Positions 46,082 to 55,562 are shown, counted from the stretch's first letter. The stretch: DNA of 64,000 bases from Lyngbya aestuarii BL J (GCF_000478195.2 NZ_AUZM01000023.1:22224-86223), one strand, 5' to 3'. The notes: generated by a model not told the origin, from the sequence alone. Made by a program: numbers and translations.

Positions 46082-46154
46082 CTACTAATATTCTTTACTG
46101 CGCTCACCAATGACAAGAAAAATAGTGCAGAATGACAAGAACTAAGAGTAATAA

Positions 46155-47078
46155 TTACTCCGTCTGAACGGGAGAAACCGAAAACTGAGCAAAATCTGCA
46201 TAAACATCCTTTGGAGTTGACCAAGACGGATCACCTCCACCAAAAAAAGTTGAGAAGAAAATTCCTTCAATTTTCAGTTTATCCGTTGTGCGAAATTGCA
46301 AACCATCTCGGTCTAATACTTTTTTACCATCAATCCAAACCCGAATTTGACCATCTTTTTGATCGGGTTGATTTAAAACAACTTCCTGTTCAACATGATA
46401 CCAAGTACCCGGTTGAAATTGCCAAGCGCCCCGACCAATAGAAGTCCCATAATTCTCACTGGTGGGAAGATAGGCATAAACTTCTCCATCGCCCTGTCTT
46501 CTCCACATAAACCGAGTCGAAAAACCGTCCGTTCCATCGGGAATATTACCCCCACTAACCGATTTTCCCCCAAATAGTCCGGGGAGTTTTCCGCCTTTTA
46601 CAAAGTCAAAATCATCAGAAAAACGCACATAATAGCTTAAATGCAAAGCATCACGGGGCGGAAGACCCAAGTCCGCATAAAATTGGGTTCCCCCAAGCGC
46701 AACACCTTGAGATCGAGAAACGCTGGGACTCGCCGAACCTTCGGGGTAACGAACTCTCATAATGCGGGAAAATTTGCCACTCGGGTCAGCGATGACTTCC
46801 ACTTCATCTAACCCCCAGGAACCATAGGAACGAATATTCCAAGCCTCCCGCCAGTTTGTCTGTGCAAATCCATCTGACCAAAGTGTAGGGGAGTCGGAGG
46901 GACGTTGACGAGCATCAGCGATGGGGGAAGGAGTATTTCCAAGGTCGGAAGATTGGGGCGGCGTGGAAGGTGTACAATTGCTTAAAATTAACCACAAACT
47001 AGCGGTTGTAATCAGGGTCTTAGGTTTCACTCGCTTGATGCTTTTCCAGGGAAATCTCCGAAGCAAAAATCTCATCAT
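46155..47078 (-). CDS. Polysaccharide lyase-like exported protein (PL14-type)
   Basis: The 307-residue protein has an N-terminal export signal with a possible but atypical lipobox (ILSNC). The body resembles PL14-type alginate/glucuronate lyases: FVKGGKLPGLFGGK, a Gly-rich segment, FSTRFMWRRQGDGEVYAY, and the late FFSTFFGGGDPSWSTPKDVYADF. A beta-jelly-roll lyase acting on a uronate-rich polymer in the envelope is likely. Its nearness to the Alg8-like synthase (2.2 kb) supports a role in trimming the same polymer. It is transcribed toward the repeats. Confidence 0.75.
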   Translation of the reverse strand: MMRFLLRRFPWKSIKRVKPKTLITTASLWLILSNCTPSTPPQSSDLGNTPSPIADARQRPSDSPTLWSDGFAQTNWREAWNIRSYGSWGLDEVEVIADPSGKFSRIMRVRYPEGSASPSVSRSQGVALGGTQFYADLGLPPRDALHLSYYVRFSDDFDFVKGGKLPGLFGGKSVSGGNIPDGTDGFSTRFMWRRQGDGEVYAYLPTSENYGTSIGRGAWQFQPGTWYHVEQEVVLNQPDQKDGQIRVWIDGKKVLDRDGLQFRTTDKLKIEGIFFSTFFGGGDPSWSTPKDVYADFAQFSVSPVQTE

Positions 47079-47277
47079 CTGTTATTTATCTAGACCGATC
47101 AAAGTGAGAAAATAATCAAGGCACCGGTTCAATAGTTTGATTTCTGTCTCAATCGCTACAAATTGATCCGTAGAAGACTCTTATTATAAAAGCTTCAAAA
47201 TGATGAAATCATCTCGAAAGATGAACCCTGAAGACAAAAGCTCGACATTTCAATCATAGTCTCAATAGAAGTAGACC

Positions 47278-47697
47278 TTACTGTCCAGTCAAAGAATCGG
47301 GATCGGGAAGGGGTTGTTGGAGTCCTATGGCAGACCAAGCATCATCAGAACTAGCATTCTGGTCATTTGAGACAGGCTTTCTGACGATCCGTAATCGATT
47401 TTGATCTTGAAGTTTACCTAACTCCTCTTGATAGGCAGCAATAATTCTGGCGAGACTGATGGCAATCTGATCCCAGCTTTCATCATTGACAATTTTATCA
47501 GCCATCCCTTGGAATAAACCACTTTGTTTACTACTCTTGACGTATTCTTTGAGACGTTTACCCGATTTTTGTAAGGCGGCTTGGTAAACCTCTCCATTTG
47601 ACCACCAAATTCCGGGCTGATTTAATAACCAAGTCAAAATGTACTCCGGGGCGTGTTGTTCCTTGACCCAAGTTGCCAGATGTTTTAATTCTTCCAT
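47278..47697 (-). CDS. Conserved-looking small protein of unknown function
   Basis: A 139-residue soluble, largely helical protein (MEELKHLATWVKEQHAPEYILTWLLNQPGIWWSNGEVY...). The codon pattern and the clean frame support a real gene. No motif was recognised. The C-terminal 40 residues are low-complexity and probably disordered. It stands alone between the lyase gene and gnd. Confidence 0.7.
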   Translation of the reverse strand: MEELKHLATWVKEQHAPEYILTWLLNQPGIWWSNGEVYQAALQKSGKRLKEYVKSSKQSGLFQGMADKIVNDESWDQIAISLARIIAAYQEELGKLQDQNRLRIVRKPVSNDQNASSDDAWSAIGLQQPLPDPDSLTGQ

Positions 47698-47889
47698 TTT
47701 TCTTTGACTCCAGATTTTTCACCGACTCAATTCTACTCGATTGAGCCAGTTTTGTTCGTTTCGTATTCAAATACACAATGAATGTTAAAAAAAACCTGAT
47801 ATAAATTATACAAAAAAAGAATCAGCGATACAGTGAAAATGAAATTCGTGCATTCACCCACAACTAACGTTTAGAGCGAGCAGATACAT

Positions 47890-49311
47890 ATGGGACAGCA
47901 GAAATTTGGTGTAATCGGTTTGGCAGTGATGGGTGAGAACCTAGCACTCAACGTTGAGCGGAATGGTTTTCCCATCTCTGTTTACAATCGCACTAGCTCC
48001 AAAACTGACGATTTTATGAAAAACCGGGCGCAAGGAAAAAACGTCCATGCTGCCTACTCTTTAGAAGATTTTGTTCAATCTCTAGAACGACCCCGTAGAA
48101 TCCTGGTGATGGTACAAGCCGGAAAACCAGTCGATGCCGTAATTGAACAACTTAAACCCCTGCTAGACCAAGATGACATGATCATCGATGGTGGTAACTC
48201 CCTCTACGAAGACACAGAACGTCGCACAAGAGATTTAGAATCCACTGGATTAGGTTTCATGGGGATGGGAGTTAGTGGGGGTGAAGAAGGCGCTCTCTGG
48301 GGGCCTAGCATGATGCCAGGAGGAACAGAAGCCTCCTATCGTGAACTTGAACCCATTTTAACTAAAGTTGCTGCTCAGGTTGACGACGGCCCTTGTGTCA
48401 CCTTTATCGGACCAGGAGGAGCCGGTCATTACGTCAAGATGGTTCACAACGGGATTGAGTACGGCGATATGCAGTTAATCGCTGAAGCTTATGACCTGCT
48501 CAAGAATGCTGTGGGAGTGAGCAACGAGCAGCTACATGAAATTTTTGCTGAGTGGAACAAAACTCCTGAGTTGGAATCTTTCTTGATTGAAATTACTGCC
48601 GATATCTTCAGAAAGAAAGACCCCGAAACGAATAATCATCTCGTTGACATGATTATTGACTCTGCTGGACAAAAAGGTACAGGCAGATGGACAGTGGTTA
48701 ATGCTTTGGAATTGGGTGTTGCTGTTCCGACGATTACAGCCGCTGTTAATGCTCGGATTATATCCGGTATTAAGGATGAGCGCGTAGCCGCAGCTAAGGA
48801 ACTTACAGGCCCGACTGGTAAGTATGAAGGCGATACCCAAGACATGATTAACAAAGTTCGGGATGCTTTGTATTGCTCGAAGATTTGTTCTTATGCTCAG
48901 GGTATGGCATTGCTGAGTGCGGCCTCTAAGGAGTTTAATTACAATCTGAATTTGGGTGAATGCGCTCGAATTTGGAAAGGGGGTTGTATTATTCGGGCTG
49001 GATTCTTGAATAAGATTAAGAAGGCTTTTGATGAAAATCCTGGCTTACCTAATTTGTTGATGGCACCGGAATTTAAGCAAACAATTCTTGATCGCCAGAA
49101 TGCTTGGCGAGAAGTAATATCTACTGCGAGTCAACTTGGGTTGCCTGTGCCAGCTTTTAGTGCTTCTCTAGATTACTTTGATAGTTATCGTCGTGCAAGT
49201 TTGCCTCAAAACTTGACTCAGGCTCAACGGGATTATTTTGGCGCCCATACTTATGAGCGTATTGATAAGCCTCGTGGTGAATTTTTCCACACTGAATGGC
49301 CTGAGAAATAA
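47890..49311 (+). CDS. gnd: 6-phosphogluconate dehydrogenase (decarboxylating)
   Basis: The 473-residue enzyme converts 6-phosphogluconate to ribulose 5-phosphate with NADP+ in the oxidative pentose phosphate pathway, a main source of NADPH in darkness in cyanobacteria. It shows GLAVMGENLALNVERNGF (NADP-binding), DGGNSLYEDT, GPGGAGHYVKMVHNGIEYGDMQ with the catalytic Lys, and a C-terminal GAHTYERID. Length and motifs are normal. It is monocistronic and ends at a strong hairpin shared with the convergent kinase gene. Confidence 0.97.
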   Translation: MGQQKFGVIGLAVMGENLALNVERNGFPISVYNRTSSKTDDFMKNRAQGKNVHAAYSLEDFVQSLERPRRILVMVQAGKPVDAVIEQLKPLLDQDDMIIDGGNSLYEDTERRTRDLESTGLGFMGMGVSGGEEGALWGPSMMPGGTEASYRELEPILTKVAAQVDDGPCVTFIGPGGAGHYVKMVHNGIEYGDMQLIAEAYDLLKNAVGVSNEQLHEIFAEWNKTPELESFLIEITADIFRKKDPETNNHLVDMIIDSAGQKGTGRWTVVNALELGVAVPTITAAVNARIISGIKDERVAAAKELTGPTGKYEGDTQDMINKVRDALYCSKICSYAQGMALLSAASKEFNYNLNLGECARIWKGGCIIRAGFLNKIKKAFDENPGLPNLLMAPEFKQTILDRQNAWREVISTASQLGLPVPAFSASLDYFDSYRRASLPQNLTQAQRDYFGAHTYERIDKPRGEFFHTEWPEK

Positions 49312-49365
49312 TTAGTTTTTTCTCTGAGGAATTCAGCGATCGCTAATTCTGGTGAAATATAATTG

Positions 49366-49393
49366 TAGGGACACGATTCGGATTGTGTCCCTA
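49366..49393. terminator. Bidirectional terminator between gnd and the kinase-WD40 gene
   Basis: TAGGGACAC and GTGTCCCTA form a perfect 9-bp stem with a 10-base loop in the 105-base gap between two convergent genes. Confidence 0.7.
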
Positions 49394-49416
49394 TTCATTT
49401 TCAACGGAAATCCGAT

Positions 49417-51456
49417 TTAGGGTGAAAGTCTCCAGACCTTAACGGTATCATCAAAACTTCCACTGACTAAACTATTATCAGTCGGTGAAAATTCCACATC
49501 CACCCAAGACTTATGACCTTTGAGGGTTCCCATCAGTCCGCCTGTTTCAATTTGCCACAATTTAACCGTTCCGGCAAAATCCCCACTAGCAAGGGTTTGA
49601 CCATCCCGACTAAAAGACAAAGACTGAACTTTATCCCCATGACCGATAAGGGTACGTTCCGGTAAACTGCTAAAATACTCAGACTGTAAGCGATTTAAGT
49701 CCCAAAGTTTAATACTGTGATCCCAACTGCCTGTGGCTAAGGTACGACCATCCGGAGCAATGGCGACAGACCAAATGGCTTCTGGATGTCCTTTAATGTT
49801 GCGAAGTAAACGACCAGTCCGCCAGTTCCAAATCTCAATTGTCCCGTCACTGCCCCCACTCACTAAAGTTTGACGATCCGGACTAAAGACAATTGACTGC
49901 ACATCTTCAGCATAACCTTTGAGTTGACCGATTTCTTCACTGGTTTCAACATCCCATAACCGCAAGGTTTGGTCACGACTCACACTGGCAACCGTTTGTC
50001 CATCGGGACTAAAAGCCACCCCATACACCCAGGCTTTGTGACCGTAGAGCATTTTGATTAATTTACCACTCCACAAATCCCAAACTTTGAGGGTATTGTC
50101 ACCACTCCCACTCACCAACAAACGACCATTCGGGCTAATGGCTAAAGCACCCACTGGCCCGGAATGACCCGAGAGGGTATACAAAACATCACCCGTCTGA
50201 ATATCTAGGACTTTAATACTGCCATCCGTTGTGCCACTGGCGACGAGTTGACCGTTGGGACTGACGGCGATCGCCCAGACTGGACTAAAACTTCGCATCA
50301 AGGTGCGGACTGCCGGAGTATTTTTCAGTTGCGGGGGGATGCGTTTGATCTCCGGAGGGAAAGCACGAGTATCGGGTACACGATAAACGGGTTCAGGAGA
50401 CTGGGAAGACATCCGTGAGACGTTGGAGGGGATAGAACTCAAGATTAAAGAAGCGATCGCCACCACTGCCCCTCCCCAGGCTGTCAGCATCAATTTTTGT
50501 TGAGCCGATAGGGTATTAAGTGCGAGAACTTGGCCAGTTTTCAAGTCCTGCATCACCTCTGTTACTGACTGATAACGTTTAGCTGGATGACGCTGAACCA
50601 ACTTATCGAGTATCCGGCCCAAGCGTCCACTGACGGGATATTTGAGATAATCTCGCCAGACCCAAGTATCGGATTTGACATCATACAAATCAAAAGGAGA
50701 AACCTGAGTCATCAAGTGTAAGCAAGTCACCCCTAAGCTGTAGAGATCGCTATTCGGACTGGCTTGTTGATGCAGTTGTTCGGGGGCAGAATATTCGGCT
50801 GAACCTTGATGATTGTCGTCAAAGATCAGAGTGTCTTCTGGATAAATGGCGCTGGCTAAATCAACCAATGCGATCTCCGGTTCGTCATCAGTCTGGTGGC
50901 TATCCAAGTCAGACGGAGAACGACGAATCAGATTTTCGGGTTTAATATCGGCGTGAACGACATTATTTTCGTGAATAAATTCTAACGTCGGTAAAACATC
51001 ATTGAGCAACTGCCAAATTTGAGTTTCTCGAAAGATGCCATGATGGTCAAGTTCTGTCGCCAGGTTGCCACCCGAAATATACTCATGTACAAAATACTGA
51101 TAATCATCTTGTTGAAAAGATGCCCACAACTCGGGAACAGCGATATGTTTTCCTAATCGTTCTAACTCTGATGCTGAAACCGGATTGAGAGGAACCAGTC
51201 TGAGGTTAACTGCATCACCATCGCCCGAGGCAGAATGGGACTGATCGCGATGTCGGAATTGTTTGATCACACAGCGGGATTTGGACGGTTGATCTTCATC
51301 GACTGCCAAAAACGTTCTACTGGTAATACTTTGACCCAAGACTTTAATGATGCGGTAGCGATCTTTAAGCCTTAAACTGAACCCACAACTCTGGCATAAG
51401 CTATGGTGAGCGGAATTTTGGGGATGTTTGCAGTTGGGATTAATGCAGTAACTCAT
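49417..51456 (-). CDS. Degenerate serine/threonine kinase fused to WD40 repeats
   Basis: About 679 residues from ATG 51456 (MSYCINPNCKHP), which begins a Cys knuckle of the same kind as in the kinase-GUN4 protein; an upstream in-frame start at 51513 lacks support. The kinase domain (about 35-305) keeps VIKQF but has a P loop without the Gly pattern, HADIKPEN instead of HRDIKPEN, and VDLAS instead of DFG. It may be weak or inactive. A membrane helix (about 330-350) precedes seven WD40 repeats (about 385-679; SGSGDNTLKVWDLWSGKL and similar). Proteins of this kind are common in filamentous cyanobacteria; ligand unknown. Confidence 0.9.
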   Translation of the reverse strand: MSYCINPNCKHPQNSAHHSLCQSCGFSLRLKDRYRIIKVLGQSITSRTFLAVDEDQPSKSRCVIKQFRHRDQSHSASGDGDAVNLRLVPLNPVSASELERLGKHIAVPELWASFQQDDYQYFVHEYISGGNLATELDHHGIFRETQIWQLLNDVLPTLEFIHENNVVHADIKPENLIRRSPSDLDSHQTDDEPEIALVDLASAIYPEDTLIFDDNHQGSAEYSAPEQLHQQASPNSDLYSLGVTCLHLMTQVSPFDLYDVKSDTWVWRDYLKYPVSGRLGRILDKLVQRHPAKRYQSVTEVMQDLKTGQVLALNTLSAQQKLMLTAWGGAVVAIASLILSSIPSNVSRMSSQSPEPVYRVPDTRAFPPEIKRIPPQLKNTPAVRTLMRSFSPVWAIAVSPNGQLVASGTTDGSIKVLDIQTGDVLYTLSGHSGPVGALAISPNGRLLVSGSGDNTLKVWDLWSGKLIKMLYGHKAWVYGVAFSPDGQTVASVSRDQTLRLWDVETSEEIGQLKGYAEDVQSIVFSPDRQTLVSGGSDGTIEIWNWRTGRLLRNIKGHPEAIWSVAIAPDGRTLATGSWDHSIKLWDLNRLQSEYFSSLPERTLIGHGDKVQSLSFSRDGQTLASGDFAGTVKLWQIETGGLMGTLKGHKSWVDVEFSPTDNSLVSGSFDDTVKVWRLSP

Positions 51457-51805
51457 AACTGGCAAGTCGTTAAGTCTGTCTATACTATCTTGACATCCCC
51501 ACACCCTCCTCAACAGTATAGATGTGAAGATTGATCCCAGGCAGAATCCGTTTAGTGTTTTGCTACCCCTTTAATCAATTGTCCAGTGGGAAGATTGAGT
51601 CGATAACACGGGTTCAGCCTTGGAATTTGGAAAGTTCAAAGCTTTTAACGGTAGGGGTTTTTTCCTGACAATCGGTTGAAATTTCCGAATTTTAACTTCT
51701 TCTGCGATTATATCACGGGAAAATCGGAGGGTATAGCCGAGGCTACCCATTTCAATCGTTAAAATAAGAAGGTCACTTGACGATTTGTACTGACCCACTT
51801 CTCCA

Positions 51806-52786
51806 ATGGCTTTAATTCGCATCCCTCAATCTTGGGAACTTCCCGAGCGGTTGATCACTCCTGAATCAACTTTTCTCAATCGTCGTCGTTTTCTAAAAAG
51901 TCTAATTGGGGCAAGCTTAGGTGCAACGACTCTACCCCTAGCGGGTTGCAATCGCACTTCTGCTATCTCCACTCAACCGGGATTAGATGAACTGACTCCC
52001 TATTCTAATTTATCTCAAAATCCCCAGTTTTCTGATGTCGGGCAGGTAACTAGCCCAGAATTTGCCACTCAATATAATAACTATTATGAGTTTGGAGGGT
52101 CTAAATCAATTTGGAAAGCGGCTCAAGCTTTACCGACCGAAAATTGGCAAGTTGAAGTTGCAGGACTGGTTAAAAATCCCCAAACTTATGACCTTGATGA
52201 CATCCAAAAAAAGTTTCCCTTTGAGGAACGAATTTATCGTTTTCGGTGTGTAGAAGCCTGGGCGATGGTTGTGCCTTGGGTGGGGTTTCCCATGCGGTTA
52301 CTTTTAGAAGATGTTGAACCGACATCTGACGCGAAATTTGTGCGGTTTAGTTCATTTTATGACCCGAAAATTACCACTGGCCCCGGTTTTTGGGCGGTCA
52401 ATTATCCTTGGCCTTATGCAGAAGGATTAAGAATTGAAGAAATGGCAAATGACCTCGCCTTTTTTGCTACCGGAATTTATGGGAAAACTTTACCCAAACA
52501 AAACGGCGCTCCCCTACGGATGGTGATTCCCTGGAAGTATGGATTTAAAGGGGCTAAATCGATTGTCAAAATTGAATTTCTAGACAAACAACCGGCTACT
52601 TTTTGGAATACATTGGCTCCCAATGAATATGGCTTTGAAGCCAATGTTAACCCCAATGTTCCTCATCCAAGATGGTCACAAGCCACGGAACGAATTGTTA
52701 GCAATGCTCCGAGTTTTACTTGGGAAGAACAACCGACCCTTTTATACAATGGTTATGAAGAATATGTGGGCGAGCTTTATACTTAG
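51806..52786 (+). CDS. msrP: Protein-methionine-sulfoxide reductase catalytic subunit MsrP
   Basis: This 326-residue molybdoenzyme of the sulfite-oxidase fold repairs oxidised methionine in periplasmic proteins. A twin-arginine signal (NRRRFLKSLIGASLG...) exports it folded with its molybdopterin. The molybdenum-binding Cys lies in FRCVEAWAMVVPWVGFP, and WNTLAPNEYGFEANVNP is also typical of the family. The haem membrane partner MsrQ is not adjacent. Confidence 0.94.
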   Translation: MALIRIPQSWELPERLITPESTFLNRRRFLKSLIGASLGATTLPLAGCNRTSAISTQPGLDELTPYSNLSQNPQFSDVGQVTSPEFATQYNNYYEFGGSKSIWKAAQALPTENWQVEVAGLVKNPQTYDLDDIQKKFPFEERIYRFRCVEAWAMVVPWVGFPMRLLLEDVEPTSDAKFVRFSSFYDPKITTGPGFWAVNYPWPYAEGLRIEEMANDLAFFATGIYGKTLPKQNGAPLRMVIPWKYGFKGAKSIVKIEFLDKQPATFWNTLAPNEYGFEANVNPNVPHPRWSQATERIVSNAPSFTWEEQPTLLYNGYEEYVGELYT

Positions 52787-52837
52787 AAACATCAGAGAAT
52801 CTAATCGTTAAAACTCGAAAAATCATTCGTTTTTCAG

Positions 52838-52889
52838 AAAAGAAAGGAAGATTAGGATAAGATTATCCGATAATTCCCTTTCTTTTTTT
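52838..52889 (+). terminator. Rho-independent terminator after msrP
   Basis: A nested stem with AGAAAGG/CCCTTTCT outer arms and GGATAA/TTATCC inner arms is followed by a run of seven T, about 55 bases after the msrP stop. Confidence 0.75.
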
Positions 52890-53026
52890 ATTTAATGGAA
52901 ATATTAATCTAGACAACTGACCCTAGCAATTACCATTCTATAGCACTACGCAAATTGGTTAGGACATTTCTAAATTCTGAAACCCTTTCATAGTCTGCTG
53001 TTCCCTGTTCCCTGTTCCCTATTCCC

Positions 53027-53041
53027 TAGCGCGTAGCGCTA
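53027..53041. repeat. Short hairpin TAGCGC-GTA-GCGCTA
   Basis: A perfect 6-bp stem closed by a GTA triloop, preceded by tandem TTCCCTG-like repeats (52999-53026). It matches the GAA-loop hairpin at 36141-36153 in stem sequence. Confidence 0.65.
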
Positions 53042-53172
53042 TACTGAGAGTCCACCAGAGGTTGGAGACAAGATTGATCAGAGAATGTTATTTTGAGCCG
53101 TTGGTATTGGGAATTATGCCTTAATTTTCTGACTTTAATAAGTATTAATCTTGAGACTTTATTGAATAACTT

Positions 53173-53331
53173 TTATTGGGTAGAAACCGTAATTTTTTTC
53201 TTGAATACTTCCACTTTATCAGGATTTTCTCGTTTGTTTTTCTCGGAAACTGCATCAGTCTCAGACTGAAAAATATCTACTTTTGTTAAAGCAGTTGAAG
53301 TATCAACTAAAACATAGATTTCGACATCCAT
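53173..53331 (-). CDS. Small protein of unknown function (52 aa)
   Basis: ATG 53331 opens 52 codons ending in TAA at 53173, with AGGAG 9 bases upstream, a convincing ribosome site. The product begins MDVEIYVLVDTSTALTKVDIF, a beta-rich start, followed by a charged Lys/Glu region. I do not recognise a family. It lies in the gap before the glycosyltransferase gene's 3' end, on the same strand, and is too short for most gene finders. Confidence 0.6.
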   Translation of the reverse strand: MDVEIYVLVDTSTALTKVDIFQSETDAVSEKNKRENPDKVEVFKKKITVSTQ

Positions 53332-53406
53332 TTTACTCAACTCCTGAATATTGGGCTAGGTTCATTTTCTCGGCTTATTTGTGCTTTTCGGGATGATTGA
53401 TCAAAA

Positions 53407-54531
53407 TTAGTTTTTCAACCCGCTTTTCACGACATTTACAAGCATTTGGGCAATCGTTTCACTTCCGGTTTTATCCAAAGTATCAGACAAGCGAGGCGGG
53501 CTTAACGGGTGTTGCAGGAATTCCCAATTACTTTCAAAAAATTGTGCAGAGGTTAAAATTTGATGATAGCTATAATTTTGTAATCCTGTTAATAAAAGTT
53601 CGGCTTCTGCAAACCCATCTCTCGACAACGTTACAATTGGAATATTTAACCGCATCGCTTCAGAATAGGTACTAAACCCGGGTTTAGAAACGACTCGTCC
53701 ACATAAAGGCATAAAATCAACGGGGCGGATATGGGTATAATCTATTAAACTTTTGACTTGATTTTTTTGAGTTTGAACGGAGATTAAGTTGGGGAGTTTA
53801 GGGGCATTTTTATCAAAGGTGATAAAGGTAAAATCGGAGAATTTATTGAGGTTTTCATAGGGAATTTTAGCTAAACTCAATCCGCCAAAGGTGAGGAGAA
53901 TTGTTTTTTCAGGGGTGCTGTTAATTTGAAAATCTTCTCGGAGTGTATCCAAATCATAACGCGGATTTCCTCCGGTTAAACCCACATCAGTAATATTTGA
54001 AAAGGCACTCATATTTTCGTGGAGAGGAAGTCTAAACAAACCCTCACATTGACTAAAACAATCCCCAACCCAATCGGCAATTTCAATAAATTCTCCGCCC
54101 CAATCTCGATAGATAAAATCCCAGCCAAAGTTACTCATCATATAACAAGGAATTCCGGCGATTTTTGCAATAGAAGCGGCTAACGGGGGAATATCAGCAA
54201 AGACTAAATCAACTCGATTTTGACGGATAAAGTTAACTTCTCCGGCGATAATTGAGTTTTGGTTTTTGCGAATTTCCTGTAACTTTTCGAGAGTTGCGGC
54301 TTTATCCATCGTTAAACTATCGGGTTGAATTACACCCACATCAAACGCCCGAGGACGCAAGATAAAGTCACCTTCGATATAGGTTTCTAACAACCAACGA
54401 GGGGCGGTTGTGACGAGAATTAACAGGCTATCAGGACACAGTTGTTGAATTTGGGCGGCGACAGAAGCGGCGCGGACTGCATGGCCAAATCCATGATTGG
54501 TAATGGCGATATAAAAGGTGGGTCTAGACAT
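53407..54531 (-). CDS. Glycosyltransferase of the GT28/MurG-like fold
   Basis: The 374-residue protein starts with ITNHGFGHAVRAASVAAQIQQ, the glycine-rich acceptor-side loop of GT-B enzymes acting like MurG or monogalactosyldiacylglycerol synthase. It has LLTFGGLSL at the inter-domain point and VVSKPGFSTYSEAM at the donor-nucleotide site. It probably transfers a sugar from a nucleotide donor to an unknown acceptor. No membrane helix is visible. No operon partner is clear. Confidence 0.83.
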   Translation of the reverse strand: MSRPTFYIAITNHGFGHAVRAASVAAQIQQLCPDSLLILVTTAPRWLLETYIEGDFILRPRAFDVGVIQPDSLTMDKAATLEKLQEIRKNQNSIIAGEVNFIRQNRVDLVFADIPPLAASIAKIAGIPCYMMSNFGWDFIYRDWGGEFIEIADWVGDCFSQCEGLFRLPLHENMSAFSNITDVGLTGGNPRYDLDTLREDFQINSTPEKTILLTFGGLSLAKIPYENLNKFSDFTFITFDKNAPKLPNLISVQTQKNQVKSLIDYTHIRPVDFMPLCGRVVSKPGFSTYSEAMRLNIPIVTLSRDGFAEAELLLTGLQNYSYHQILTSAQFFESNWEFLQHPLSPPRLSDTLDKTGSETIAQMLVNVVKSGLKN

Positions 54532-54631
54532 GAATGGATTGGTTTGGATACCAACCTCTATTATAGTCAGAGTTGGGGCTTTGGGTTGGTGAAATGAGTT
54601 ACGCTTGGGGTAGGTTGGATGTTAGGGTAAC

Positions 54632-55447
54632 TTGAAAATAGCGATAATTTTAATCGCAGAATTGACAAAATATTTCTCGCAACTTCAATTACTAGAAAAA
54701 ATGGACGAAACCTTACGATGGCGAATCACAACTTTCTTTAATTATTGGAGACAACGACACGCATTCATTCGTGATTTAGATTTCAGCAAACACAGTTATG
54801 AAGCTAACGTTTTGCTTTGGGCATCTCTTGATGCTCTTTCTAACTTATGGGCAAATAATATAGGGAAACAGGAATGTAGTGATCGGCGTAAACGCCTTAT
54901 TTTTGATGCTTTCCTTGCGCGTTATGGGGGTGAAGTATTCCAGATTGTTTCATTACCAAATATCTGGAACCGAATAGACCAAGGAAATATCTGTGTAAAT
55001 CAACAGAAAAAACTAAAATTGTCTCAAGATATATGCACATTTTTAAAGACAATTGGAGGACGCCGAACTCCTACATTTACTGATGAATGTGAACTCCGTC
55101 ACAGTTCTGATGACTGGAGCATGGATATGATTCTCACTACTATTCTAGCAGATTACCCTAATACGGATCGCACTGAGCTAAAAGAATGGCTGATTTTCTC
55201 GCGATACGGTGCGATCGCTTACAAGGAAATGCGGTCTGCATACATCCATGAGGGACGACCAGGAAAAAATTCCCATTCCTTTGAGTTAGGTGAATCTGCA
55301 ACAAGACCTACTTACCTTAGCGGGATCTATACTACACCTCCTAAAATTGGCTTCGGAGTTGAGTTCATGCTATCTGTATTGGCGTCCTGTATTGATGCCT
55401 TTGAAGCTGATGCACTAACATTGCAGAAAGATCCTGTTCCAAAATAA
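54632..55447 (+). CDS. Protein of unknown function with a possible HEPN motif
   Basis: A 271-residue (TTG start at 54632) or about 248-residue (ATG 54701) soluble helical protein. Near the C terminus it has RSAYIH (Arg201-x4-His206 from the TTG start) followed by EG, the Rx4-6H pattern of HEPN ribonucleases and tRNA-modifying toxins, with a hydrophobic helix before it. The N-terminal part (YEANVLLWASLDALSNLWA) also fits a helical HEPN-like bundle. No toxin partner is adjacent. I cannot assign a known family with confidence. Confidence 0.65.
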   Translation: MKIAIILIAELTKYFSQLQLLEKMDETLRWRITTFFNYWRQRHAFIRDLDFSKHSYEANVLLWASLDALSNLWANNIGKQECSDRRKRLIFDAFLARYGGEVFQIVSLPNIWNRIDQGNICVNQQKKLKLSQDICTFLKTIGGRRTPTFTDECELRHSSDDWSMDMILTTILADYPNTDRTELKEWLIFSRYGAIAYKEMRSAYIHEGRPGKNSHSFELGESATRPTYLSGIYTTPPKIGFGVEFMLSVLASCIDAFEADALTLQKDPVPK

Positions 55448-55562
55448 TGAGATGAGCTATTAAGTTATCTAAAAGAAACCTGTAGGGCGCATCATCAAAG
55501 AAATTAATTATTGATATTACTCACTTCAAAATTTGATGTACCTCACTCCTTTTAAACGCATT

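Noticed and set aside
51571..51822. 83-codon minus-strand ORF overlapping the start of msrP
   Set aside because: It begins inside the msrP coding region, covers the promoter zone and has no ribosome site or recognisable motif.
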